Shown: positions 42,009-49,800 of the stretch, piece after piece
How the letters are laid out: each line of letters begins with the position of its first letter
How positions within the stretch are numbered: the first letter of the stretch is position 1
Source: Haloprofundus marisrubri
Lineage (GTDB): Archaea > Halobacteriota > Halobacteria > Halobacteriales > Haloferacaceae
Direction of reading: 5' to 3'
NCBI RefSeq assembly: GCF_001469955.1
Contig: NZ_LOPU01000029.1
Span: 1-64,000, forward strand
Length of the DNA stretch: 64,000 nucleotides
Position numbers and translations under genes: made by a program
The notes under the pieces: generated by a model
Databases searched by the model: none
What the model saw: only the letters and a program-made list of their open reading frames with translations
What the model was told of the DNA's origin: nothing

Positions 42009-43220
42009 ATGGATTCTGTAGGTTCGTCCACGAGGGAAGTTCGAGTGTGGCCTGCACGGCACCACCTCGGGTGGTGGGCGCTCAGTCTGGTGTTTGTAGC
42101 GCTTCTGGCGTTCGTCGGCAGCCGATATCTCGCATGGGCCGTCTTCGGCCTGTTCGTCTACTACGTCGGCCGGCCAATCAGTCGGCGTCTCGAACGTCGT
42201 CTCCCGTCGCGGAGTCTCGCTGCGGCGACGGCGCTTCTGACCATCGTAATTCCCGTCGTGGCACTGTTGAGTGCGCTACTGTTGGTCGCACTCGGACAAC
42301 TGACCGCGTTGGCGGCGAACTTCCCGGTCGACGCTGTGGTTTCACAACTCCCGTTCGACATCCCGACACTCCCGAGCGACCCCGCGTCGGTGTACGACGC
42401 GACGATTCTGTTCGTTCAAGACCCGACGGTTCAGTCGTTCCTCGGCGGCATCGGCGGCGTAGTCGGGGTGGTGGGCGCGACGTTCTACAACCTCTTTCTC
42501 TCGCTGATACTGGCGTACTTCCTGCTCGTCGAGGACAGACGTATCGCGGCGTGGTTCGAGACCACCCTGTTCGGCGAGGAGAGCCTCCCGAACACGTACC
42601 TCCGCGCCGTCGACGCCGGCCTCACGTCTGTGTTCTTCGGGTACACGCTCACCATCTTCGTCGTCATGCTGCTCACGTCGCTCATCTACACCGGATTTAA
42701 CGTAGTGGCACCCGGTGGGCTGAACATCCCCTCGGCGGTGTTACTCGGCGTCATCACGGGCGTGTTCACGCTCGTGCCGCTGGTCGGCCGGTCTATCGTC
42801 TACTTCTTCGTCGCGGCCGTTCTCTCCCTTCAAGCGTTCAGCACCGACCCGACGCTGCTTTGGTATCCGGTCGTCTTCCTCGCCGTGATGATTCTCCTCT
42901 TCGACAACGTCGTTCGGACGTACATCCGGCCGTACCTCTCGGGGGGACTGCTGCACACCGGTCTCGTGATGTTCGCGTACCTGCTCGGACCGCCGCTGTT
43001 CGGTTGGTACGGCATCTTCCTCGGCCCGCTACTCATGGTGTTCACCGTCTTCTTCGTCTGGATGGTGTTGCCGGTGCTCGCCAACCCGGACCGCGAGGAG
43101 ACCGACCGACCGGACGCGGCGGCCGGGCCGACGCTCAGCGAGTTCGAACGGCCACGCGAACGCACCCGCCCCGACGACTCGGCGACCGATACGGACCGCG
43201 GCGACCCACAACCGGGGTGA
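42009..43220 (+). CDS. AI-2E family transporter-like membrane protein
   Basis: 403 aa from the ATG at 42009. Eight or so hydrophobic segments in the PF01594 layout: two N-terminal helices (WWALSLVFVALLAFVGSRY, AVFGLFVYYVGRPISRRL), TALLTIVIPVVALLSALLLVAL, then a long loop, NLFLSLILAYFLLVEDRR, and several C-terminal helices including LGVITGVFTLVPLVG and LLGPPLFGWYGIFLGPLLM. Family members export AI-2-like signals or sodium/protons. In archaea a Na+/H+ antiporter role is more likely. The C-terminal tail (about 360-403) is acidic and disordered. Confidence 0.87.
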   Translation: MDSVGSSTREVRVWPARHHLGWWALSLVFVALLAFVGSRYLAWAVFGLFVYYVGRPISRRLERRLPSRSLAAATALLTIVIPVVALLSALLLVALGQLTALAANFPVDAVVSQLPFDIPTLPSDPASVYDATILFVQDPTVQSFLGGIGGVVGVVGATFYNLFLSLILAYFLLVEDRRIAAWFETTLFGEESLPNTYLRAVDAGLTSVFFGYTLTIFVVMLLTSLIYTGFNVVAPGGLNIPSAVLLGVITGVFTLVPLVGRSIVYFFVAAVLSLQAFSTDPTLLWYPVVFLAVMILLFDNVVRTYIRPYLSGGLLHTGLVMFAYLLGPPLFGWYGIFLGPLLMVFTVFFVWMVLPVLANPDREETDRPDAAAGPTLSEFERPRERTRPDDSATDTDRGDPQPG

Positions 43221-43302
43221 CGTTCCGAGTTCCGAGATAGCGGGAACTGGGGTGACGAGTTCGACCCCGAGCGGGTCCGGCGTCGCTTCGACTTTCCTCC
43301 GC

Positions 43303-43932
43303 TTACAGCCCTGCGGACCCGGAGTCGGCGTCGGGGAGATTCACTTTCTCGGCGGGCAGACCGAGTTCTTCCAGCGCTTCCTTCAGGTGTTTGCCTTCGG
43401 CGTACTCGGCTCCTTCCTCGACGCGTTTCGCCTGCGCCAGCGCGAGCACCTCACCGCGGTGTTCGTCGGGTATCTCGAACTTGTCGGTGGAGAGTTCGAT
43501 GACGAACCCGTTGTGGTCGGTGGTGTACACCGAGTGGAAGATACCGCGGTCGAACTCGTTGTAGTGGTGGCCGCGTTCTTCCAGCGCGTCCTTTATCTCC
43601 TCGATGCGCTCCGGTTCGAACTGGAAGGCGACGTGGTGGACGCCGCCGAGCGGGGTGCGCTGCGGGCCGCGGTTCGACTGTCGACCCTCCTCGACGAAGA
43701 ACGTCAGCATCCGGCCGTCGCCGGTGTCGAAAAACAGGTGTGTGACGTGCGGCGCGTCGAGGTTCGGCTGTTTCAACACCAGCGGCATGCCGAGGACGTC
43801 GCGGTAGAACGCGACGGTGTCTTCGACGTTGCTGCCGACGAAGGTGATGTGGTCGACGCCCGTCGTGTGAAACGGCGCGTCGGGGAGGTCGGCGGTGACT
43901 TCGAGGTCTGTCGTGGACTGGTTGTCGCTCAT
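43303..43932 (-). CDS. VOC-family protein (glyoxalase/extradiol dioxygenase-like)
   Basis: 209 aa from the ATG at 43932. Two betaalphabetabetabeta repeats: VDHITFVGSNVEDTVAFYRDVLGMPLV (first) and VHHVAFQFEPERIEEIKDALEERGHHY (second). The family's metal residues are visible: His in VDH, His in VHH, and Glu in FVIELS. It could be a dioxygenase, glyoxalase or fosfomycin-type enzyme; no more precise call is possible. The C-terminal 50 residues are helical and charged. Confidence 0.87.
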   Translation of the reverse strand: MSDNQSTTDLEVTADLPDAPFHTTGVDHITFVGSNVEDTVAFYRDVLGMPLVLKQPNLDAPHVTHLFFDTGDGRMLTFFVEEGRQSNRGPQRTPLGGVHHVAFQFEPERIEEIKDALEERGHHYNEFDRGIFHSVYTTDHNGFVIELSTDKFEIPDEHRGEVLALAQAKRVEEGAEYAEGKHLKEALEELGLPAEKVNLPDADSGSAGL

Positions 43933-44092
43933 GGGTCTCTCTAGTCGCTGATAACGGAAATACACTCGCTGACGCCGACGTCACCCGGTTACGCACGTGT
44001 CAGTAGCGGTCGGAGATACTGCATCGAACGCGAAAAAGAACGGAATCGAACCGTCGTCTACGGGCGCTACAGCGGGGAACCGTCGTGGGTCG

Positions 44093-44389
44093 TTACTGTG
44101 CCTCCCGATACGGCCATTCGGGGTCGCGTTGGTCCCGTGCCGTCGGTTCTCGGAGGGTGTCGGGACGCTGTCCGCGTCCCGCCCAACCGAACTGACGGAC
44201 GTTCTGCCACGCGTCGACGAGTGCATCGGGGTTCTCGCCGCGGGTTATCGTCACCGAGTCGAACTGCGTCGGGTCGTCGGTCCACGCACAGATTTCACAG
44301 GCGTCATACGACCCGCGTTCGCCACGGCTCAGCGTCCGAAACCCGCAGCAGGGACAGAACCCTCGCAGCCGAGAGTGCCGTCGAGCCAT
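44093..44389 (-). CDS. CPCC-type cysteine-rich protein
   Basis: 98 aa. Begins with RLRGFCPCCGFRTLSRGERGSYDACEICAWTDD: the CPCC box plus CEIC give four to five cysteines, a zinc ribbon of the Cys_rich_CPCC family found mainly in bacteria. The rest is helical (PDALVDAWQNVRQFGW). Role unknown. Presence in a haloarchaeon suggests ancient or lateral sharing; base composition is not distinctive. Confidence 0.85.
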   Translation of the reverse strand: MARRHSRLRGFCPCCGFRTLSRGERGSYDACEICAWTDDPTQFDSVTITRGENPDALVDAWQNVRQFGWAGRGQRPDTLREPTARDQRDPEWPYREAQ

Positions 44390-44540
44390 ACCGATTAGTC
44401 CACGTCCGAGTATATCAATCTTTGCCGACTTTCAATGAGATAATCACGATTTGCCGACGATTCGGCGGTCGGTTCGAAGACGATTCAACGGATGTTGTAT
44501 CTTCTGGCCGACCTCTTCGGTCAACTACACGTCGCCGGGA

Positions 44541-45500
44541 TTACTCCGCGTCGCGGGCGGCCGCGAGCGACTCGAAGTCGTACTCGACACCGGTCAGGTC
44601 CTCGGAGACGCCCCAGAGTCGTCCGGCGGCTACCTCGTCGTACGACTCCTCGCTCGACTCCTGTACTTCGGGATGGCCGCGCATGTTCATCAGGCCGCCG
44701 GGACCGACGTAGCTTCCGCCGGGGACGTCTTCGGTGGCCGCGTACAGCATCGGCAGCGTCCCCCACTCGGCGGACTGCGCGAGCGTGGTGTTGGCGACGG
44801 CCATCGCCGCTTTTCTGACTTTCGACCCCCTCGCTTCCGGTCCACGGTACTGGAGGTTCGTCGCCGCGTAGCCGGGATGACAGCCGATACTGCGGACGTT
44901 CTCTATCCCCTCGTCGTCCAGTCGTCGCTGGAGTTCGTACGCGAACAGCAGATTCGCCAGTTTGCTCTGGGCGTACGCGCCCCACTCGTCGTACGACTCC
45001 TCGCCCTGTAGGTCGTCGAAATCCATCTCGCCGGCCTCGTGAACGCCGCTGCTCTGGGTGACGACGCGCACGTCGTCGCCGGTCATCTCGCCGAGCAACA
45101 GTCCCGTGAGCGCGAAGTGACCGAGATGGTTGACGCCGAACTGCGTCTCGAAGCCGTCTTGAGTCTCACTTCGCGGAATCGCCATCACGCCCGCGTTGTT
45201 ACAGAGGATGTCGAGTCGGTCGTGGATATCCGAGAACGTCTCGGCGAACGTCCGCACCGAGTCCAAATCCGCCAAATCGAGTTTCTGGAGTTCGAGCGCC
45301 CCACTGGGTCGGTTGGCCGCGAGTTCGCCACGAGCCTCTTCGCCGCGTTTCATGTCCCGACACGCCATGACGACGTGCGCGCCGCGGTGGGCGAACGCGC
45401 GGGAGGCGTGGTAGCCGAGGCCGCTGTTTGCACCGGTGACGACCACTGTCTGTCCGTCGAGTCGCGGCATCTCCGCCGCCGTCCAATCGTCTCTCGCCAT
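44541..45500 (-). CDS. Short-chain dehydrogenase/reductase (retinol dehydrogenase-like)
   Basis: 319 aa. Cofactor motif TGANSGLGYHASRAFAHRG, then NNAGVMAI, and the catalytic set SSGVHE (Ser), YAQSKLANLLFAYEL (YxxxK) and CHPGYAATNL. The retinol-dehydrogenase-like subgroup with an extended C-terminus (about 240-319). Oxidises or reduces a lipid or steroid-like alcohol or ketone using NAD(P). Physiological substrate unknown; many haloarchaea carry several. Confidence 0.92.
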   Translation of the reverse strand: MARDDWTAAEMPRLDGQTVVVTGANSGLGYHASRAFAHRGAHVVMACRDMKRGEEARGELAANRPSGALELQKLDLADLDSVRTFAETFSDIHDRLDILCNNAGVMAIPRSETQDGFETQFGVNHLGHFALTGLLLGEMTGDDVRVVTQSSGVHEAGEMDFDDLQGEESYDEWGAYAQSKLANLLFAYELQRRLDDEGIENVRSIGCHPGYAATNLQYRGPEARGSKVRKAAMAVANTTLAQSAEWGTLPMLYAATEDVPGGSYVGPGGLMNMRGHPEVQESSEESYDEVAAGRLWGVSEDLTGVEYDFESLAAARDAE

Positions 45501-45603
45501 GGCTCACCGTACGGTTTCGAGCGCAAAGAACGTTGTAGCGTCGGCGACGGTAACCGGTCCGGTCTGTTTCGAATCGCCGACGACTCACTCCGTCTCAGTC
45601 AGT

Positions 45604-46668
45604 TTACTCAACTGATTCGCCGGACTTCTCTTCGTCCTCGGTCGCAACGTCTGCATCGTCGACGTCGTCGAGTTCGTCGAGGCCGAACTCGTCGATGGTC
45701 GTCTGCTCGGATTCTATCATCTCGTGGCCTCGGTACTTCTTGTAGAGACGCTTGAGTTTCGGATAGCCGGCTTGCTGTTGGAGCGTCCACTCCGTGGCGA
45801 ACGACCCGTCGTCGATGCCGTCCATCTTCTCGCGCATGAACTCGCGGAGCGGCTCGCGGTCGAACTCGTCGATGCCCGCCAACTGGCCATACTGGCTCGT
45901 CATCGAGTGCAGCGGCATCTGTTCGACGAGTCCCATCGTCGCGGCTTTCCGGAAGATGTGGCTCAGTTCCTGTGAGAGATACTGCTCCATCAGGATGGCC
46001 TCGGGCGGCGCACCTGCCTCGCGTTCGACTTCCCATTTGGCGATGAGCGCGTTGGCGATGACGGGGATGAGTCCTTGCTCGGTCAGCAGGTCGAGTTTCG
46101 TCTCCGTCTCGAAGTCGCCCTCGATGACGCCCGACCGAGTCGCGCCGATGCCGTGAGCGATGGCGAGTGCGACGTCGAGCGCCTCACCCGACGAATCCTG
46201 TTCGACGGCGAGAAATGCAGGTGCGCCGCGGCCGTCGACGTACAGTTCGCGGACCATCGCGCCGACCATCCGCGGGGCGACCATCACCACGTCCACGTCG
46301 TCGGGCGGTGAGATGTAGTCGTAGGTGACGTTGTAGCCGGAGGCGAAGTTGACCACGTCGCCGGATTCGAGGTTGGGTTCGACGTGTTCTTCGAAGACGG
46401 CGGGGGCGACTTCGTCGGGGACTAAGAGGAAGACGACGCTGGCGACGGAGACGGCCTCACCGGTCTCGTAGACGGGGAAGCCGTCGTCTTGGGCTTCCTC
46501 CCACGAGGCGTCCTTGCGGTTGCCGACGACGATGTCTTCGACGCCCGCGTCGCGGAGGTTCTTCGCCTGCGCCTGTCCTTGGTTGCCGTAGCCGATGATG
46601 GCGACGGTTCGCCCGGAAAGCGCGTCGAGGTCGGCGTCCGATTCGTCGTAGACGGTGGAGTCGGCCAT
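45604..46668 (-). CDS. Ketol-acid reductoisomerase-like protein with altered active site
   Basis: 354 aa from the ATG at 46668. The Rossmann motif GYGNQGQAQ (26-34) and overall order match IlvC (KARI), including LLTEQ with its metal-binding Asp/Glu. But the invariant catalytic His of the AHGFN motif is Ser110 (ASGYN), the Lys of APK is Arg133 (APRMVG), and the AEYG Glu is Gln (SQYG). It should not be called IlvC without proof and is more likely an NAD(P)-dependent oxidoreductase of unknown substrate. A 36-residue acidic tail closes it. Confidence 0.8.
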   Translation of the reverse strand: MADSTVYDESDADLDALSGRTVAIIGYGNQGQAQAKNLRDAGVEDIVVGNRKDASWEEAQDDGFPVYETGEAVSVASVVFLLVPDEVAPAVFEEHVEPNLESGDVVNFASGYNVTYDYISPPDDVDVVMVAPRMVGAMVRELYVDGRGAPAFLAVEQDSSGEALDVALAIAHGIGATRSGVIEGDFETETKLDLLTEQGLIPVIANALIAKWEVEREAGAPPEAILMEQYLSQELSHIFRKAATMGLVEQMPLHSMTSQYGQLAGIDEFDREPLREFMREKMDGIDDGSFATEWTLQQQAGYPKLKRLYKKYRGHEMIESEQTTIDEFGLDELDDVDDADVATEDEEKSGESVE

Positions 46669-46816
46669 GCTCACTCTGCGTCCGAGTCGCCCAAATAGCT
46701 TCGTGCCGAGACCGACGACCACCGACCGCTGACGCGACCGGGGACGGCGACTCCGTGCCCGCCGTCGGTGAGTGTACCTGCCCAAGGACTTTGCTGGATT
46801 TCGCCGTATCCGCCGT

Positions 46817-47233
46817 ATGCCACACGCAGGCGACATCGACGAGGATATCTCGGAAGCCGAACGGCAGGCGCTCCACCAACTCCAACTCGGCATCGAGTAC
46901 GTCTATCGCAGCTACGGCGCATTGCTGGACTTTCACCACCATCTCGGCCACGCGATGGACCGCATGGCCGACGCCGAAGAACATCTCCGGGCGGCGGGCC
47001 ACGACGAACTCGCCGACGAACTTCGGGACCGGCATCTGCCCGCAGGTGCGCTCGACGACCGCTGGTCGTACGAAATCGTCGGCGACTTCAGACGAAACTT
47101 TCTGCACGAGATAACCGACTACGAGACGGGCGTCCGCGACGACCTCGTCGACGGCCTCGACCACGTCACGGAGCGAGAACAGCAACGGGAGTGGCGCGAG
47201 CGCGCCGAGAGCGACGCGTGGAAATCGGAGTGA
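46817..47233 (+). CDS. Conserved all-helical haloarchaeal protein
   Basis: 138 aa from the ATG at 46817; an upstream start at 46772 is possible. Helical with His-rich parts: LHQLQLGIEYVYRSYGALLDFHHHLGHAMDRMADAEEHL, then DRWSYEIVGDFRRNFLHEITDYETGVR. The clustered His and Glu residues could bind metal as in four-helix bundles, an inference from spacing alone. Divergent from the KARI-like gene, 148 bases apart. Function unknown. Confidence 0.75.
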   Translation: MPHAGDIDEDISEAERQALHQLQLGIEYVYRSYGALLDFHHHLGHAMDRMADAEEHLRAAGHDELADELRDRHLPAGALDDRWSYEIVGDFRRNFLHEITDYETGVRDDLVDGLDHVTEREQQREWRERAESDAWKSE

Positions 47234-47252
47234 GACCGAGTCGAGCGACTGT

Positions 47253-48242
47253 TCAGTCGTCGCTGCCGCCGTGGTCGACCGGAGACGCGTCGTAGCTCTC
47301 GTAGCCGTCGTAGCGCTCGTAGACGACTCGTCCACCGAAGCGTTCGTCAACCCGCGCGAACGCGGCGACCACCTGTTCGCGTTGGAGCACTGCGAACCCA
47401 AAGAGGATGATGACGAAGCCGAGACCGGTCGTCTCCGTCACCGTCTCGTCGAGGACGAGCCATCCGGTGAGCGTCGCCACCGCGGGCACGGCGTAGGCGG
47501 TGAGGTTTGCGCGAATCGGTCCCGCGCGCTCGATGAGCAGGAAGTACGCGGCGTAGGCGACGCCGGTCCCGAGCACGCCGACGTAGGCGACGGCGGCGAG
47601 GAGTTTCGGTGTCCACGCAATCGCCGTCGACTCGCCGAGGGCGAGACTGCCGCCGTGGATACAGAGCGCGCCGAAGAGGAACGCCCACGCGGAGAGCGGA
47701 AGCGTCGCGAGGTTCGGTTCCGCACGACGCATCAACACGCTCCCGAGTGCGATGCTGACGGCGGCGACGGCGATGAGCGCCTGTCCCTCCGCGCCCGAGT
47801 GGAGCATCGCGGGCGTCGGTTGGACGATGACCAACACGCCGACCAGACCGAGCAAGATACCGACTGCGCCGACCCACGAAACGCGTTCGTCGCGCAGCAA
47901 CGCGACGGCGAACAGCGGCGACAGCAGTGGGAGCAGACTGTACATCACCGCGGCCGCGCCGCTGGTCGTGCCCTGTTGGCCGACGAACAGCAGCGCGTTG
48001 TTGATGGCGACGACGAAGACGCCGCTTGCGAGGATGGCGAGCACGTCGCTTCGAGTTTGCGGCAGCCAGTCGTCGTAGACGACGGCGACCAGTCCCAAGA
48101 GCAACAGCCCACCGATATCGAACCGGAGTGCCGCGAACAGCACCGGCGGAATCTCGGCGACACCGATTTTGATGGCGACGAAGGAAGTGCCGAGAAACAC
48201 CGATGCGACCGCGAAGAGTGAGAATGTCCGGTCGCTACTCAT
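47253..48242 (-). CDS. EamA/DMT-family transporter
   Basis: 329 aa with ten predicted helices in two EamA halves (about 5-140 and 150-290). Typical DMT features: SVFLGTSFVAIKIGVAEIPPVLFAALRFDIGG at the start and LGTGVAYAAYFLLIERAGPIRANLTAYAVPAVATLTGWLVLDE in the second half. The family exports metabolites or amino acids at the cytoplasmic membrane. A cytosolic Tyr-rich C-terminus (VYERYDGYESYDASPVDHGGSDD) is unusual for the family. Substrate unknown. Confidence 0.92.
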   Translation of the reverse strand: MSSDRTFSLFAVASVFLGTSFVAIKIGVAEIPPVLFAALRFDIGGLLLLGLVAVVYDDWLPQTRSDVLAILASGVFVVAINNALLFVGQQGTTSGAAAVMYSLLPLLSPLFAVALLRDERVSWVGAVGILLGLVGVLVIVQPTPAMLHSGAEGQALIAVAAVSIALGSVLMRRAEPNLATLPLSAWAFLFGALCIHGGSLALGESTAIAWTPKLLAAVAYVGVLGTGVAYAAYFLLIERAGPIRANLTAYAVPAVATLTGWLVLDETVTETTGLGFVIILFGFAVLQREQVVAAFARVDERFGGRVVYERYDGYESYDASPVDHGGSDD

Positions 48243-48526
48243 CGGCGCACCCCCGGTTTCCGACGGCCAGCGTGATTCGTGACTGGAACGTCGGAACCGG
48301 GGCGTGCTTGGGGGGCGGTCAGATGACGAATATCACATAATAGCTCGAACACAGTTTAGTTCCTCGAATCGATTTTCACTCTCGTGGGTTATATGTCTAA
48401 CGTGGGGTCGCGTGGCGTGACAAACAGGCACTAGTGTCTGTGTGTCCTTGTCATGCCTACAGTTCCGTTGCCAACGGCTAACAGTCGATGGATTTCGTGA
48501 CCGCCCAAATCCTGACTCGCGGGCCG
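48243..48526. other. Gene-free gap before the DUF6360-like gene
   Basis: This 284-base gap has AT-rich patches (TATCACATAATAGC, GTTATATGTC) that may hold the promoter of the DMT gene on the minus strand. No hairpin array or RNA gene is evident. Confidence 0.4.
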
Positions 48527-48814
48527 TTACTCGTCGTCTGCCGCCGCCTCGACGCGCCCGGCGTACTTCTCCAGTTCTCCGGCGAGGGTTCGTGCTTGCT
48601 CGGCACTGAGCGTCACCCGGTCGGCGTGCGCCGGGAGATGTTCCAACTGGGTGTTGTCGAGTTCGAGTTCGAGCGTGACAGCGTCGGGGTTCTTTCTCGG
48701 CGCGGTGACGTTGAGCACGGCGAACGCCTCCTCGTCGAAGTCGTGTCCGTGCGCCTCGCCGTCGAGCATGTCGAAGGTGGTGTAGGCGTTGATGCGGAGC
48801 AGTCGGTCTGGCAT
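48527..48814 (-). CDS. DUF6360-like conserved protein
   Basis: 95 aa from the ATG at 48814; upstream starts extend into unlikely sequence. PDRLLRINAYTTFDMLDGEAHGHDFDEEAFAVLNVTAP, then LTLELELDNTQLEHLPAHADRVTLS, and a helical end. Compact alpha/beta fold, His rich at the centre. I associate it with a haloarchaeal family near DUF6360, unverified. Divergent from the AIM24 gene. Confidence 0.72.
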   Translation of the reverse strand: MPDRLLRINAYTTFDMLDGEAHGHDFDEEAFAVLNVTAPRKNPDAVTLELELDNTQLEHLPAHADRVTLSAEQARTLAGELEKYAGRVEAAADDE

Positions 48815-48921
48815 ACCCGTGGTTGCGTCCGAGCCGACATGGACGTGACGGGTCGAACAGCTCTGGTCCACTTCTCTAGCTCGCCTGAAAGTTTTTATCC
48901 GATTGGGGGAAACCCGGGGGT

Positions 48922-49584
48922 ATGGACTTCGAAATCGCAGACGGCCACAGTTACGCGACGCTCGAAATCAGCATGGACGCGGGCGACCGAGTCGGCGTCG
49001 ACCCCGGGTCGATGGTCATTCGAAGCGAGTCCGTTCACTCGGAGACGAACTCCGGTGAGGGCGGCCTCGGCGGGATGCTCAAACGCGCCGTCTCCGACGA
49101 ACTCGAGGTACTGACGACGTTCATGGAAGCCGAAGCCGACGACTCGCGTGTCGTGCTCGCGCCGGATTACCTCGGCGACATCGCCCACATCGACCTCGAC
49201 GGCACCGAGGGCGTCAAAGTCCAGTCCGGCGGCTTGCTCGCGTGGACCGAAGATATCGAACGCGGCACCGCCCGCAACGACGCGAGTAACTTCTTCTCGT
49301 CGGGCGAACTCACCGTGCTGAAACTCGACGGCAGCGGGTCGGCGTTCGTCTCGGCGTTCGGTGCAGTTAGAGAAGAGACGGTCACCGGCGACGACCCCCT
49401 CGTCGTCGACGAGGACCACCTGCTCGCGTGGACCGACGGTCTCTCGGTCTCCCGACAGAAGGATTCGAGCATCAAATCCTCGCTGCTCGGCGGCGAGGGC
49501 TTCGTCACGAAACTCTCCGGTGAGGGCCGCGTCTGGGTCCAGACCCGCGACCCGATGATTCTGTATCAGGGTAACGGGAACTGA
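48922..49584 (+). CDS. AIM24/TIGR00266-family protein
   Basis: 220 aa. Beta-rich trimer family: EIADGHSYATLEISMDAGDRVGVDPGSMVIRSESV at the N-terminus, GGLGGMLKRAV (the family's GGLxxxxKR loop), GELTVLKLDGSGSAFVSAFGAV, and a C-terminal GEGRVWVQTRDP. Bacterial and archaeal members have unknown biochemical function; yeast Aim24 supports mitochondrial inner-membrane organisation. Monocistronic. Followed by a hairpin array shared with the convergent nitrite reductase. Confidence 0.92.
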   Translation: MDFEIADGHSYATLEISMDAGDRVGVDPGSMVIRSESVHSETNSGEGGLGGMLKRAVSDELEVLTTFMEAEADDSRVVLAPDYLGDIAHIDLDGTEGVKVQSGGLLAWTEDIERGTARNDASNFFSSGELTVLKLDGSGSAFVSAFGAVREETVTGDDPLVVDEDHLLAWTDGLSVSRQKDSSIKSSLLGGEGFVTKLSGEGRVWVQTRDPMILYQGNGN

Positions 49585-49653
49585 GCGAACAAGAACACCG
49601 ACCGCGAGCGAACGAGCGTAGCGAGTGAGCGAGCGGGCCGAGGAGTGAGTGGA

Positions 49654-49781
49654 GGGTGGCGAAGCCGCCCGAAGTGAACGACGAGTGCTTTTGGTCCGAG
49701 AGCAGACGCTTCGCGTCTGCTAAGCCTTCGCGGTGAAACCGCGAAGACAGCTTTTACCGAGCGGACGGCGAAGCCGTCCGC
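49654..49781. repeat. Four-hairpin array in a convergent gap (bidirectional terminator candidate)
   Basis: In the 216-base gap between two convergent genes stand four compact hairpins with three-base loops: GGGTGGC-GAA-GCCGCCC (49654-49670, one G/T wobble), AGCAGACGC-TTC-GCGTCTGCT (49701-49721), CTTCGCGGT-GAA-ACCGCGAAG (49726-49746) and GCGGACGGC-GAA-GCCGTCCGC (49761-49781). Stems are 7-9 bp. Likely a mutual transcription stop. The wider gap is rich in GAGCGA words. Confidence 0.8.
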
Positions 49782-49800
49782 GCAGCGTAAAAGGTGGGTT

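Noticed and set aside
42009-43220. True AI-2 signal exporter
   Set aside because: The fold fits the AI-2E family, but archaeal members are better regarded as possible Na+/H+ antiporters, and no LuxS-type context exists here.
45604-46668. Plain annotation as IlvC (ketol-acid reductoisomerase)
   Set aside because: Length and order fit, but the invariant catalytic His and Lys are replaced and the gene has no ilvB/ilvN/leu neighbours. I keep the name as family-like only.
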